In this document: piece by piece, positions 31,088 through 42,033 of the stretch
Layout: each line of letters starts with the position of its first letter
Position numbering within the stretch: the first letter of the stretch is position 1
NCBI GenBank assembly: GCA_024195585.1
Contig: SWBL01000394.1
Coordinates: forward strand, 1-42,459
Direction: 5' to 3'
DNA length: 42,459 bases
From: Aureobasidium sp. EXF-3400
Lineage: Eukaryota > Ascomycota > Dothideomycetes > Dothideales > Saccotheciaceae
Notes under the pieces: model-generated
What the model saw: only the letters and a program-made list of their open reading frames with translations
What the model was told of the DNA's origin: nothing
Database searches by the model: none
Made by a program: the position numbers and the translations under genes

Positions 31088-33301
31088 ATGGAAAGTGCAA
31101 CTGTGAAGCGGCCTGATACAACTCAGCCTTCGACCGCCGTGCCCTTGTCGTGTACCTTGTGTAGGAAGCGTGAGTCGATTAGCCTATCGTTGTTCCATAC
31201 TCTCTTTTGACTCGTACTAGGTAAAATCAAATGTGACAAACAGAACCCATGTTCGAACTGCGTAGCTTCGCAAAAGGAGTGTGTCCCAATTGTGCGCGCC
31301 AGGTTGCCGCGTGGGAGAAATGGAGGTCGTAAGGGCGTAAACACAGAACTACGCAACAGAATCAATCGATTGGAAGGCCTTGTTCAATCTCTCAATTCTG
31401 GCCTGCTACCGGACAATGCGAGTCTTGAATCTGTACTACCAAGGACGCGGAACAACAGCGACACTCTCACGGCTTCTTCTTCGGGCCCCTCTACCCACAA
31501 GCAACAAGCATGGGACTCGCACGAGGCCACTCCTGATACCACCATGTGGCCATTGGGCTCAACACTCTGGGCTCAGTTGGCCCATGAACTGAATGATATT
31601 CACGCAGTACTTGATAATGAGGACGACCACAACGACAATGATGATGATGAAATCGACTCGAGCTCACCCTCTGTACTTACAGATAGCAATGGAACTCCGA
31701 GAGATCTGCTGTTCACCTCACAGCCAGTCGCCGCTCCATCCGTTTCGGATAGTGATGTGTCGGAGTACATCAAGATCTTCCGACGTAACGTCGACTACAT
31801 CCTGAGCTTCGTGCACTTGCCTAGCTTTGAGAAGCTCTTGACAGCGAGAGAACCATACCTGGGACAAGCACCAGATAGTCCAGGCACACAAGTGCTCATT
31901 GCTAGCGCTTTTTATGCTTGCATTTGCAGTATCAGCAATTCACATTGCTTGAGTACTTTCAACAAGAAAAAAGAAGATCTAAGGAATGAATGGCAACAAG
32001 CAACTTTCCAGAGCCTCGCAAAGGTCGAACTTCTGAAAAGACCGAGCTTGGTCGCCCTACAGGCATTATTACTCTACATAGTAAGTCAAGGAAACATAAC
32101 ATCCATGAGGCTTTGGCTAACTAATGAGTAGGCGGCTTTGAGATCGCATCAGAACGATCAACAAAGTTGGATGTGCATATCTCTAGCAGTCAGAATGGCG
32201 CAATCCCTGCAGCTACATAGGGAGGAGTCCTACAACAGACCACCGTGGGGCCTAGCTGAAGTACGTCGACGCACATGGTACACATTAATAGCACTGGACT
32301 ATCAGGCCGCTATGGATCGAGGGAGTGATCTGATGATCGTTACGAACGGATGGACCACTAAGCCCCCAACCGATTATCTCGACTCAAACTTTTCACTGGA
32401 AGGTCCAGTTCTCTTATCGGATGCAAATTCCCCGACCAGTATGGTCTTCTACAACATCCACTGCCGCAGTAATCGGCTTCTACGAGATTTGAATTGGGTG
32501 TTGCCAGGCGAAGCAGAGAAACCACCTACACCAATGCAGAGTTCGTGGAAGGTGAGGCAGGATGCCATCGCGCAACTGGAGCGAACCTTCGAAGATGATA
32601 TCCTGTCGCATATCAAAGCAGATGGCGTGTTCCGCTTTGCTTGTGTCAGCTTCACGAAAGTGCTCGTTAGGTGCGCACAGCTGTACGCGGTACGGCCACT
32701 CCAACGCCATCCCGATTTGACACTGCCTCCTCCTGAACAAATGAACATCCTACTCATCGCTGTTGAAGCACTTGAAGTCAAGCGGAGTCTATTGAGCGAG
32801 ACAACAGAGCCATGGCATTGGGTCATCAAAGGTTTTGTTGATTGGCACGGCTTAGCTGTTCTGCTGGCAGAGCTATGCAATCCCGATCAATACGATGCAC
32901 AGCTCTTGGAGAGGGCGTGGAACATCGGTTTGATCTCGTTCGACGAACTCTCTGGTCAAATCGCCGAAGGAACCCAAGGTCCATTGTGGAGACCAATCAA
33001 GAAACTGATGCGAGTCGCACAAAAGAAACGTCAGGAGAAATCAACAATACCGCCGGCCACAGTCATACCACAACCGTCTGACAATTTCACAAATGACTTG
33101 ACTACCTACACGACTTCAGCGATGGATATGATGGCAATGTACCCAGTCTCGGCTGCTGGTCAGGACTGGAATACCATGGCATCCGATCCCTTACAAACAT
33201 CATGGTTCAACTGGCAGTCCTTCACTGATGATGTCGCGACATTGAACAATGGATTCGGTTGGGGCACGATGGATTTTGATCCAGTCTTTGACAGCCTATA
33301 A
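31088..33301 (+). CDS. Zn2Cys6 transcription factor with fungal-specific domain
   Basis: A fungal binuclear zinc cluster regulator. Three exons: 31088-31169, 31221-32080 and 32132-33301 (two introns of 51 nt); 703 aa. The first intron splits the zinc cluster, which reads CTLCRKRKIKCDKQNP then CSNCVASQKEC when joined (residues about 22-48). A basic linker and a short amphipathic helix (ELRNRINRLEGLVQSL) suggest dimerisation. An acidic stretch (DNEDDHNDNDDDEIDSS) precedes the fungal-specific domain at about 180-480, starting at YIKIFRRNVDYILSFVHLPSF and including SLAVRMAQSLQLHREE and EVRRRTWYTLIALDYQAAMDRG. The C-terminus is acidic/aromatic (FGWGTMDFDPVFDSL), a plausible activation region. Targets cannot be inferred; it is not next to a biosynthetic cluster, and the GH32 genes lie 19 kb away. 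Confidence 0.92.
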
Positions 33302-34052
33302 GATGACCTCTGCTCAGTTAATGTATTAGTATTATTCTGGAAATCTCCACATATATAGTATTGAAGCTCCACTTCCAGTCTTATTTGCCATGCTTCCGTT
33401 TGTCGCGTCTTGTTCCGATTTCTCGTTCGACCGGTTTGTTGTGGCTGAATCCACGCGTCACAGCCCAGGGTCGGCCACGGCCAAGTCCCAAAGTGACCCT
33501 GACCGTCGAAACAGCTACTTATATTTCATCGAATTGTACTCGAACTCTACTCGAAATCTACCCGAGTCTTTGACATATGTTGACTCCTGTTGTAACTTTG
33601 CTCTCGCAGGCCACTCCGACTCTTCGTGAATCCTTTTGTAAGGGGGTGGATTATATCTGCAAGTGCTCCATGTTTTGCAGGCATCTATGACCGTCCTTCT
33701 AAATGAAGTGATGTGAATGACGTTATATCGTAATTAAGCCACCAATTTTCATGCAAATGACATGTCTATGATTTTCATCGTTAAATGTCGGCCAGGTTAT
33801 ACATTCCACACGTTTGAGATCGGAGAGACTAAGTGGACGCTTCTACAACTCACTGTTGATGCCTCGAGGACTGGTTAATGGTATGACCCTGGCGTTGCTG
33901 CAAAGGCCACACATATATCGATAAGAAGCGGCTAAATGCGGTACGCCATATCTACGAAAAAGCACCAGAGATATCGAAACCAACACAGAAGCAAAGAGTG
34001 GCTGTAAATGCACCATTGCCACCAGAATTGATACTAATACTATGACACGGGC
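33302..34052. other. Convergent 3' intergenic region
   Basis: This 751-bp stretch lies between the stops of the Zn2Cys6 gene and DHR2. I found no ORF with family resemblance, no tRNA and no copy of the R repeat. It is longer than other convergent gaps in the window, but nothing in it stands out. Confidence 0.4.
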
Positions 34053-36527
34053 TTAGTGAGGTCCCGCGTATATCTCCTCCAACCAGTTCATCTGTATAGC
34101 ACTAACGCTACGAGCATACGTCCTATTCGTGTACACAAACTCGTTGTACAGTATAGCCTCCAGCTTCCGACTATACAACACGCTGCTGGGATGGATAGCA
34201 ACAGCCATATGTCCATGGATAGTCCTGTAACTGCCATCAGGCACCAATCTAGCAACGTTTTGGGGGAAGCCGCGAAGGAAGCACTTCAAGATGTTGTTGC
34301 CAGTGGACTCGGAGACAGTAGCCAGATCGTCGTCGTCGGCATTTGCGAGTTCTTCTTTTGTCAGGAGTTTGGCTTGTTGACACTGAGCGCGTAGTTGTTT
34401 GCGGACATCCATCACGTTTTGCATGGAGCGGTGTGATACTAGGTGTTGCTTGGCCCATTGCTTGCGGTCGGTGCGTTCTGATGCATAGGCTTGCACGGCG
34501 CTGAGGAAGGTCAAGTGATCTCCTTGACGGCGTGAGAGTTTGTTCCTTGCTTCTCTGGCCTCGTCGTTTGCGTCTTGGTCTTTGACTTCAACGAATATGT
34601 TTTCTGAGTTGAAGCAGGCGACGATGTCGATGACCGGCAGTAGACATCCCATCTCGGGGTCGGCTGCTGCTATGATTGTTCTACCATGGGCTGGGGTTAG
34701 AGGTAGTCTTGCGATCTTGCGGCCCAAATCACTGATGTTTCCATCTTCGGGGTTCAATGCGTCGAGTTGGAGTAGTTGCAACAATGCGCGCTCCATTGCT
34801 TCTCTCGGAGGACGTGTCAAGAGTGGGAAATCCATAACATCGTTAACACCTCTCGCCTTCATGGTGAGTACTGCTGAACTCAAATCGCATCGCAAGATTT
34901 CTGGCACAGTATCCTTCTCTAGGGTCTCGAAGTTTGACTTTGTGTACAAGCGGAAACACTTGCCGGCTGCTTCTCTTCCTGCACGACCTTGACGTTGGAT
35001 GGCGGAAGACTTCGAAATGTCTTTGACAAGGAGCGAATCGAGTCCGAGACGATTGCGGAACTGCTTAATCTTGGCCTTTCCACTATCAACGACGAAGCGA
35101 ACGCCAGGTACGGTAATGGATGTTTCGGCAATGTTAGTTGCTAAGATGACTTTGCGTGTGTTTGGTGGAGCAGGTGAGAAGATGGCCTGTTGCTGTGCTT
35201 GAGAAAGTGCTGCATACAGTGGTAGTACGATCAGCTTCGGTAAGCCAGAGTCTTTGGTGATTACATTCGGTATCATGTCCTCAATTGCTTGCTGAAGATT
35301 TGAGATGACATCTCCGCCAGTCAAGAAAACCAAGATGTCTCCAGGCATGGGCTCCTTGCGGTGGATTTGGAAGATCTGTAATAAAGCTGCTTCAGAGAAA
35401 TCTCGTGTAGGTTCAGAGAGGTATTCTGTTTGTACAGGATACATTCTGCCCTCGACGAAACATGTTGAAATCTTGTTTGAGCTTGAGACAGACGACTCTT
35501 GCGACTTATCAGCAGGTGCCTCTTGCTTGTCCAAGATCGGTGTGTTGCCATCCACGGTAGGTATGCTGTCTTCGGTTTGTGGTTGTCCGAAGCCTTCGCT
35601 GAAGAAGTCCTTCAACTTCTCAGTATCGGCTGTAGCACTCATGACAACAACCTTGAGGGGCTTTCCTTTCCGCTTCTTGGCCGCTTCACTTGTGCCAGTA
35701 ACAAGACCTCTTAGGAAACCTAAAAGCAAATCTACATTGACACTTCGCTCGTGGACTTCATCAACGACGACACAACTGTATTCGGCCAAGGCAGGGTCTC
35801 TCAACATCTCTTGCAACAACATTCCCTCGGTGAGGAACTTGATCCTATTGTTCTTGCCAACGTTGTCGTCAAAACGAACGTTGTAACCGACTAGCGACTG
35901 GGGGCTCTTTCCGAGGGGGGTGCCCATTTCTTCGGCGACACGGCGGGCAAGCGAGACAGCAGCGACACGACGAGGCTGAGTAACGGCGACACGTCCAGTA
36001 CACCATGCGGAGGTGTACAGGAATTGAGGGACCTGGGTTGATTTACCACTACCAGTCTCACCAGCAAGGATCAGGACATGGTTCTCGAGGAGAGCATTGC
36101 GAATGTTTGCAGCCTGAGGCCAGATGGGTAGACTCTGGCGCACTTGCAGCAATTTGCTCTGCTTAGCGGCCAGCGGGTTGTGCTGTCTGTTATTTCTGAA
36201 GTCCTGCTTTGGTGATTCATCCTTCTGCACTGTGTCGTCTTGTGCTTCTTTGGACGCTGTCTTTTGCGACTCGGCGATCTGAAGATTCTTGAATTTTGGC
36301 TTCCCGGTCTTTTGCGGCTTATCGAGGCGTGCTTTCTTCGTTTTTGATTGAGCCTTTAGCGACTCGGCGATTTGAAGGTTCTTGTATACGGGCTTCTCGG
36401 CCAGTTGTAGATTTTTGTAGATTGGCGCCGGAGGTTTGTCGCTTTGCACCTTTTTACTGCTCACATCCTTCTCTTCTCTTTTGCGCTTCTGTCCATGCGC
36501 CAGAGCCGATCCGTTGGTTGTACTCAT
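34053..36527 (-). CDS. DHR2: DEAH-box RNA helicase, Dhr2-like (ribosome biogenesis)
   Basis: It is an ATP-dependent RNA helicase; yeast Dhr2 acts in nucleolar 18S rRNA maturation. It is a single exon from ATG 36527; the frame is open further up but without an ATG. The product is 824 aa against 735 in yeast. The N-terminal 145 residues are lysine-rich and carry three copies of a KNLQ-AE motif (about 36-44, 47-55 and 78-86). Helicase motifs: I GETGSGKST (156-164), Ia TQPRRVAA, II DEVH, III MSATAD, V TNIAETSITVPGV and VI QRQGRAGREAAGKC. An acidic insertion follows motif III (about residues 310-345). Then come the ratchet/winged-helix and OB-fold regions, ending in a Dhr2-like AIQMNWLEEIYAGPH. 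Other DEAH proteins (Prp2/16/22/43) have longer or different tails, so Dhr2 is the best fit. Confidence 0.88.
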   Translation of the reverse strand: MSTTNGSALAHGQKRKREEKDVSSKKVQSDKPPAPIYKNLQLAEKPVYKNLQIAESLKAQSKTKKARLDKPQKTGKPKFKNLQIAESQKTASKEAQDDTVQKDESPKQDFRNNRQHNPLAAKQSKLLQVRQSLPIWPQAANIRNALLENHVLILAGETGSGKSTQVPQFLYTSAWCTGRVAVTQPRRVAAVSLARRVAEEMGTPLGKSPQSLVGYNVRFDDNVGKNNRIKFLTEGMLLQEMLRDPALAEYSCVVVDEVHERSVNVDLLLGFLRGLVTGTSEAAKKRKGKPLKVVVMSATADTEKLKDFFSEGFGQPQTEDSIPTVDGNTPILDKQEAPADKSQESSVSSSNKISTCFVEGRMYPVQTEYLSEPTRDFSEAALLQIFQIHRKEPMPGDILVFLTGGDVISNLQQAIEDMIPNVITKDSGLPKLIVLPLYAALSQAQQQAIFSPAPPNTRKVILATNIAETSITVPGVRFVVDSGKAKIKQFRNRLGLDSLLVKDISKSSAIQRQGRAGREAAGKCFRLYTKSNFETLEKDTVPEILRCDLSSAVLTMKARGVNDVMDFPLLTRPPREAMERALLQLLQLDALNPEDGNISDLGRKIARLPLTPAHGRTIIAAADPEMGCLLPVIDIVACFNSENIFVEVKDQDANDEAREARNKLSRRQGDHLTFLSAVQAYASERTDRKQWAKQHLVSHRSMQNVMDVRKQLRAQCQQAKLLTKEELANADDDDLATVSESTGNNILKCFLRGFPQNVARLVPDGSYRTIHGHMAVAIHPSSVLYSRKLEAILYNEFVYTNRTYARSVSAIQMNWLEEIYAGPH

Positions 36528-37404
36528 CCTTCTTTGCGTGATATCGGGCAGTCGCAATCCTCCACCTAGATGGCCAAAGTTCTTGCCCAAAATTATTTTG
36601 CCAACCAACCTCGGCGTCTGCCGCCAAGACAACACGACACGACCTGGAACCTGTCACGGTGCTCGTCGAGTCGTCACCAATCTCTTCGGACCGAACTCTC
36701 ATCAGCAGAGCAAACATGTCCAGGGTCCTTCTTGTCTCTGCGCACTGCGAACTTCGAACCTTCCTATTTTGACCGCTGCCTCGCTTACGCTGGACTCGAG
36801 CTTACACCAGCCTCTGACGCGTCCGCTCATAACCTGTCTGGCTTCTGGGAACCGCTTCGTCCAGGCTTCCTTCTCTGCGGCTTTCGTAGCTTCCGATTTC
36901 GTCGTCTCCCCCGCACTTGGTGTGCCGCCTTCACCGTTGATCTTGATCTGACACCAACCGTGATCCACATCTATCCATCTTGGACGTGCTCGGACTTGAC
37001 TGACACTGAGACATCTCCAACCACACACCCACAAACTCTGGCGTGTGTGGGATTCTAATTCCGTCATCCCAGATGCACGCCTAACGCTCAAGCAAGGAGC
37101 TGCATTGACGGTCCACGAGGCAAATGGCTTACAAAACATTCTTCCTCGGTCGACGTGAGGGGTATATATTGGCTTGATATTCAGCTGGACCGAGGACCAT
37201 GCTAGTAAGCCGCCCTCAGTCGCTTCATAGTGTTTTTTCGTAAGTCGTATTGTGCAGTGCCCGTGTCCACCTTTTAGTCTCTCCAGTCCGGGCTTGCCGG
37301 GTAAGCGGTATATAAAGACCTTGCTTCATGCCCTCCACTTTCTTGTTCTCTTGTGTGGTTCTAGCTTTCGTCCTTGACAATTGCATTTGGTACCGTCAAG
37401 AATC
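36528..37404. promoter_or_regulatory. Divergent region between DHR2 and the carboxylesterase
   Basis: These 877 bp contain overlapping open frames on both strands (for example plus 36570-37058 and minus 36702-37139), but none resembles a known family. Their mutual overlap suggests compositional artefact. It should hold the DHR2 promoter and the esterase promoter with its TATA box. Confidence 0.4.
37309..37316 (+). promoter_or_regulatory. TATA box of the carboxylesterase gene
   Basis: TATATAAA lies 96 nt before the ATG at 37405, the same octamer and nearly the same spacing as before the first GH32 gene. A C/T-rich leader follows. Confidence 0.6.
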
Positions 37405-39269
37405 ATGGGTGCCTTTTCTCATTTGACAGCAGCAGCTGTGATTGGACTGTCAGCAGCTGTGTCTGCCCAGAGCTCGAGCTCGTGTGCTTCGTTGCCTATC
37501 GTGGACCTTGGATATGCTCGTCAACAGGCTTCTTCATATAACGTAGGTCAATTGATAATTCCCGATGAACGAATTCCCTGACACACTCAAGGCAACCGGT
37601 GGCTATTACAGCTTCTCCAACATCAGATATGCCGCTCCTCCAGTCGGCGACCTTCGTTTTGCAGCGCCCCAAGCTCCTGCTGTAGACCGATCCCAGCTAC
37701 AAACCGGAAGTGTCAACCGCATCTGTCCTCAAGCCAATCCTGCATGGGAGATCATCGCTGGACAGTGGATTCCCGAGTATCTGCTAGAAAACAAGACCAG
37801 CTTCACCATGTCAGACTTCAACCTGACCATTCCCAGCAGCAACTCATCTGCAGCTACCGCGACAGGAGAGACTGAAGATTGTCTTTTCCTCGATGTTGTG
37901 GTCCCCGAAGGTATCTTCAACTCCAACAAGCAGCACCCCGTCTTAGTCTGGATTTACGGTGGAGGTTACACCGCTGGTTCTAAGTCCGGCAGTGGTAATC
38001 CTGCTGGCCTGCTCGAGAGATCTCAGTTGGACAATTCTAGTGGTGTCATCTATGTTGCTATGAACTACAGACTTGGTGCTATGGGCTGGCTCTCAGGTCC
38101 CACTTTCCAGGAGAACGCAACTGCAAACGCCGGCCTGTACGACCAGCGATTCGCGCTCGACTGGGTACAGCAAAATATCCATCTGTTTGGAGGTAAGTTG
38201 ATGAGACCTTTTGTTACCAAGAATCGACTGACACTGGAATAGGCGACCCAAAGAACGTAACAGTATTCGGTGAGAGTGCCGGAGGTGGCTCAATTATGCA
38301 TCAGATCACTGTGAGTACTGATTATGATGTTTATCTGTGGGCGTGAAACTGACTACGGTATAGGCCTTCGGTGGTCTCAAAGGCCCAGCTCCCTTCGCAG
38401 GCGCAGTACCTCAATCGCCCGGCTTCTTCCCTATAGTCTCCGCGTCAGCGCAGGAAGCCGTCTTCGATAACTTCCTTGCTCTGCTTAATGTCAGCACATT
38501 GGCCGAGGCACGCAAACTGCCTTCGTCTGCCATCATTGCCGCAAACGCAAAACAAGTCGGCGGAGCCCCTTACGGCCAGTTTGTCTACGGACCTACTGTA
38601 GATGGCGACTTCGTGCCCGCACTGCCCGGTCAACTGCTCGCACGCGGCCAATTCGACAAGAATATTTCTGTCATGACCGGTCACAACGCGAACGAAGGTC
38701 TTCTCTTCACTTCCCCCTTCATCGACAACAACACAGCTCTTGACGCCTTCCTCCTCACAAGCTTCCCTGCATTGACCTACATGCCAGCAACCTTGAAGTA
38801 CATCACTCAAGTACTATACCCACCAATTTTCGACGGTAGCCAGGCCCAAAACTACACCAACCAGATCGGCCGTGTAGAGGCAATATTGTCCGAATTCAGC
38901 TTCACCTGCAACGCCGTATGGTTAAACAAAGCCTACAACAACGAAACCCACGCTTACCTCTTTGACGTACCTCCCTCGCTTCACGGCCAGGACATCGCAT
39001 ACACCTACTATAACGGCAACGGCAGCACCACTGCCGGCACCGGCGGAACCAGTTTCGGAGTGCAGAATGTTCCCGTCGCCATCGCTATGCAAGAATTCAT
39101 TACCGAGTTTGCAAAGACTGGTAACCCTAACTCGAGAGGTCTGCCTTTCTTCCCTATGTATGGAAGTAATGCGACTGTTCTGGCTCTGGGACCGAGAACT
39201 ATCTCGCCGATGAGAGATCCTGCTGCTAGTGCCAGATGTGCTTGGTGGCAGAAGGGTCTGTTCTATTGA
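37405..39269 (+). CDS. Secreted type-B carboxylesterase / lipase
   Basis: An alpha/beta-hydrolase (COesterase family) that cleaves carboxylic esters outside the cell; substrate unknown. Four exons: 37405-37542, 37592-38192, 38243-38310 and 38364-39269, with introns of 49, 50 and 53 nt; 570 aa. Signal peptide MGAFSHLTAAAVIGLSAAVSAQ. Landmarks: FSNIRYAAPPVGDLRFAAPQAP, EDCLFLDVVVPEG (type-B signature 2), oxyanion loop VLVWIYGGGYTAGS, ALDWVQQNIHLFGGDP and the nucleophile elbow VFGESAGGGS (Ser at about 259). The probable acid is the Glu in GHNANEGLLF. The probable base is the His in SLHGQDIAYTYY. Many N-glycosylation sites. The family ranges from general lipases to ferulate or mycotoxin esterases; nothing visible decides between them. 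It converges on CUE3. Confidence 0.92.
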
Positions 39270-39623
39270 TCGAAGATTCGAGGTGGAACGGACTGTTATG
39301 GTTGTTTAAGATGTTGTATATCGATCAGTATATGGTCTAATGATAATCTCTGTAATTTTTGATGCACCTCACATTAAGAGTCGTATTCGCACAGTGCTCC
39401 AGCGACCGAGAAGTGACTATTTGCTCCCTCTGCAATGGCTTATAACGCGTAGAGCAAGGATGTCGCCTAGAGATTCATAGGAGGAAGGCGGGAGTCACAG
39501 AGCTGAGCACATATAGATGTTTGACTAAGAAACCTCCTAAAAGGGCGTGCTGTTCGTTTCTGATTAATACACGATAGCATCATCCTGCCCTTTCGAGCTG
39601 TTACGGCTACAGACTTCCAGTGC
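39270..39623. other. Convergent 3' intergenic region
   Basis: This 354-bp stretch lies between the stops of the esterase and CUE3; it should hold both 3' UTRs. A long minus-strand frame overlapping 39467-40366 is a shadow of CUE3. Nothing else is seen. Confidence 0.45.
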
Positions 39624-41594
39624 CTAACCAGGGAAGCCAGCTCTAGCCATCTTTCTCGCCCTTCCTTCCCTGCGGTTGGATCCACGTGCCTCTTTTCGTT
39701 GTCTAGCAGCCTGAGTATTACCCTCGCTGGGAGGCCCAGCTGGGTTACCACCACCTCTTCCGCCTCTGCCCCGGCCGCGTCCACCGCGACCTCTTCCACG
39801 GCCTCCTCTGCCGCCTCTCCCATCAGTTCCATTGTCCGAGTCTTCTGTAGCCTCGCTGTCTCTGTAGGCAGTCCTCTCCAATCCTGGTTGCGCGCCGCTG
39901 AAAGCAGAAAATCTTGCTTCCAGTCGCTTGAGACGTCTCGGATCACGGCCAAGCATGACTGCCCAGCCCTCGATAGCCTCGTCTTGCATCCCAGTCTCGC
40001 TCTTGAGGGCAGCACGAGCGGGGCTGCGACGAACGTCTGAGCTTCTTTCGAAGACTCCTTTGTCCATACGCCAAGCACGGAACAGTACTTCCTCGTTCTC
40101 TCCCTGGTTTCCAAGATCTGTGTCTCTCGATTCCTCGCCATCTGGTCTGGCAGCATCGACATAACCTCCAACATCTGCTTCATCATAGGTATCGTCACGT
40201 TCGTCATCGTCCGAGTCGAATGCAGCCAAAGCGGAGAGAATTGCACTCTTTGCCGGCGCAGCGCTTCTGTCTTCCAACAGCGCATCAGCAGTAAGTTTTG
40301 CATTCTTCCTGCCAAGATGCAGGCGTGAAGCATCCACCTCGAGTCTGTCGAATTCATCATCGTCAAAGACGTTCCGGCGTTCTGGAGGCGGCGTACTGCG
40401 TGGTGCTAGGTGTTCTATTCTCATTTGTTCTGTTTCTTGAGCGTCTGCCTTTGGGTAGGACAGTTCTTCAGTGCGATCGAGGGATAGTAGATGATCAGGC
40501 AGTGAGTCGTCGAGGAGGTGGGCAATCACTTGCTCCGGGTCATCATGATATTCGTTTAATAACCTGGCGACAAACCCTGAACCAAGATCTGGGAAGAGGT
40601 CCTGGACTTGTGATATAAAGCCTACTCGGTGAACATTCTGCTCACTTGAGATAGCACCATGACCAAACTCATCTGCAGTCGCTTTGCCTTTCCCTTTATT
40701 GACCTTGCGTGATTTCTTAGGCCTTGCAATTGAGGGCGAAAGTAACGACGAAAGAGTATTTGCTAGGCCCTGTGCTCGCTCTGCGTTTTTTCCAGTGATA
40801 GTTGTTCTTAGCTTAGACAATAATGAAGTGTTGGTGACCAGATCTGCTAGGATCAATACCTCGGAATTACCAGCCTGAGTCTTCAGGCCATACAGATGAT
40901 CGAATAGAAGAGAGTAGTTTGGCTTGTCGCCTTTTGTCAAAGAGAGGAGACCATAGTAAAGAACAGAAACCAGAGATTTGTGTAATTCAGGTGAGCTTCG
41001 AGGGTATGCTGCTGACATAGCGTCTACAAGCTCAGAGCTTGTCAAGACGACTGCACCAGCCTCATGAGAAGAGAAAAGAAGAGGGACGATGCGTTTCACG
41101 CTGGGCTCAGCTGCATCAGGCTTCGATGATTCGAGTTGCTTGATTGTCGTTGACAAGAAGTTTTGGAGAGAGCGATCCAGGTCAGAATGCCTACTGCGCC
41201 AGAGCTTCTGCAAAAGCAAGTCCAGGCTCTGTGTCTTCATGTAGACATGGCTAAAGTCCGAGAGAAATTCCCATTTGAGCAGCGGAGCCGGAGGTGTAGG
41301 AGTTGTCAGAAGAATTCGGTGTGTAAGGATGAAGCAAGTCTTCCGTAGAGTGTGCTCTTTGCCCTGACTTTGTCCATATTGTTGGCGTTCTTGAGCTGAT
41401 ACTTGATAGTAAGATGTAAGGAAGGGGACCAGAGATTGCTCGTTACGAGCTGCGGTTTCAAACTCTGACTTTCCAAGACGCAAGTAAAAGGCTGAAAGTG
41501 ACAACCAAGCATCAAGACATGCTTCCCATTCTTGTGGTCCCAGGTCCTTGCGAACTTGGGCGGGAGGATATGAAGCAAGTGATGGCAGACTCAT
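39624..41594 (-). CDS. CUE3: CUE-domain protein, ASCC2/Cue3 (ribosome-quality-control trigger complex)
   Basis: Cue3/Rqt3 binds ubiquitin on collided ribosomes as part of the RQT complex with Slh1 and Rqt4, which splits stalled ribosomes; ASCC2 is the human form. It is a 656-aa single exon with ATG at 41594. The N-terminal 290 residues are helical (QEWEACLDAWLSLSAFYLRL; FILTHRILL). The CUE domain is at about 322-368: VGFISQVQDLFPDLGSGFVA then RLLNEYHDDPEQVIAHLLDDSL, with the helix-1 FPDLG and the di-leucine near the end. An acidic middle follows (FDSDDDERDDTYDEADVGG, FDDDEFDRLEV). The C-terminus has an RGG-rich stretch (GRGRGGRGRGRGG) and ends RARKMARAGFPG, typical of fungal Cue3. It is divergent from RPS20, another translation gene, sharing about 440 bp upstream. 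Confidence 0.9.
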   Translation of the reverse strand: MSLPSLASYPPAQVRKDLGPQEWEACLDAWLSLSAFYLRLGKSEFETAARNEQSLVPFLTSYYQVSAQERQQYGQSQGKEHTLRKTCFILTHRILLTTPTPPAPLLKWEFLSDFSHVYMKTQSLDLLLQKLWRSRHSDLDRSLQNFLSTTIKQLESSKPDAAEPSVKRIVPLLFSSHEAGAVVLTSSELVDAMSAAYPRSSPELHKSLVSVLYYGLLSLTKGDKPNYSLLFDHLYGLKTQAGNSEVLILADLVTNTSLLSKLRTTITGKNAERAQGLANTLSSLLSPSIARPKKSRKVNKGKGKATADEFGHGAISSEQNVHRVGFISQVQDLFPDLGSGFVARLLNEYHDDPEQVIAHLLDDSLPDHLLSLDRTEELSYPKADAQETEQMRIEHLAPRSTPPPERRNVFDDDEFDRLEVDASRLHLGRKNAKLTADALLEDRSAAPAKSAILSALAAFDSDDDERDDTYDEADVGGYVDAARPDGEESRDTDLGNQGENEEVLFRAWRMDKGVFERSSDVRRSPARAALKSETGMQDEAIEGWAVMLGRDPRRLKRLEARFSAFSGAQPGLERTAYRDSEATEDSDNGTDGRGGRGGRGRGRGGRGRGRGGRGGGNPAGPPSEGNTQAARQRKEARGSNRREGRARKMARAGFPG

Positions 41595-42033
41595 TGAACG
41601 TCCTGAACCAGTAATTTTGAGGCGAGAAGAAGTGAAGCGATTCCTGACCGTCCAAACAGAAAATTGGCGTGTATGAGAGCGAAAGAACTAACAGACAAGT
41701 CAAGTTCAGAACATGGCCAAAAAGTTGAGACAACGAGAGCCAGCTTGAGTATGACGAGGTGAATTGGCGTCAAAGCGCTCACGGTCGTCGATTCGGGAAG
41801 GAGCGGTCTTGGCACCCGCGATTGATCCCCACAGAAGTTGAGAGCGCGCAAAATTCGGTTGTCGTTTTCGATTTCGAACATCAACCAAAAGGCCAATCAT
41901 CACTTAGCCGTGGACACTCCCGAGTCTTGATTGCCATAACCGTCTTTTGACCAGGTGAGAAGAGCTCAATGTAGCCGGCGACACCTTGCGACAGTCGACT
42001 AATACCTCGCGACAGCACCAACCCATCACCAAA
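41595..42033. promoter_or_regulatory. Divergent promoter of CUE3 and RPS20
   Basis: These 439 bp lie between the two start codons. Both genes act on ribosomes. I saw no classic TATA box; overlapping short frames on both strands lack family resemblance. Confidence 0.4.

Noticed and set aside
36528..36635. A 36-residue N-terminal extension of the Dhr2-like helicase resembling a mitochondrial presequence
   Set aside because: The extended frame has no ATG; the first ATG is at 36527.
36570..37139. Overlapping open frames on both strands between DHR2 and the esterase
   Set aside because: They overlap each other on opposite strands and match no family; they look like a compositional artefact.
39467..40366. 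A 299-codon minus-strand frame rich in Arg, Met and Glu
   Set aside because: It is an out-of-frame reading of the acidic and RGG-rich part of CUE3.
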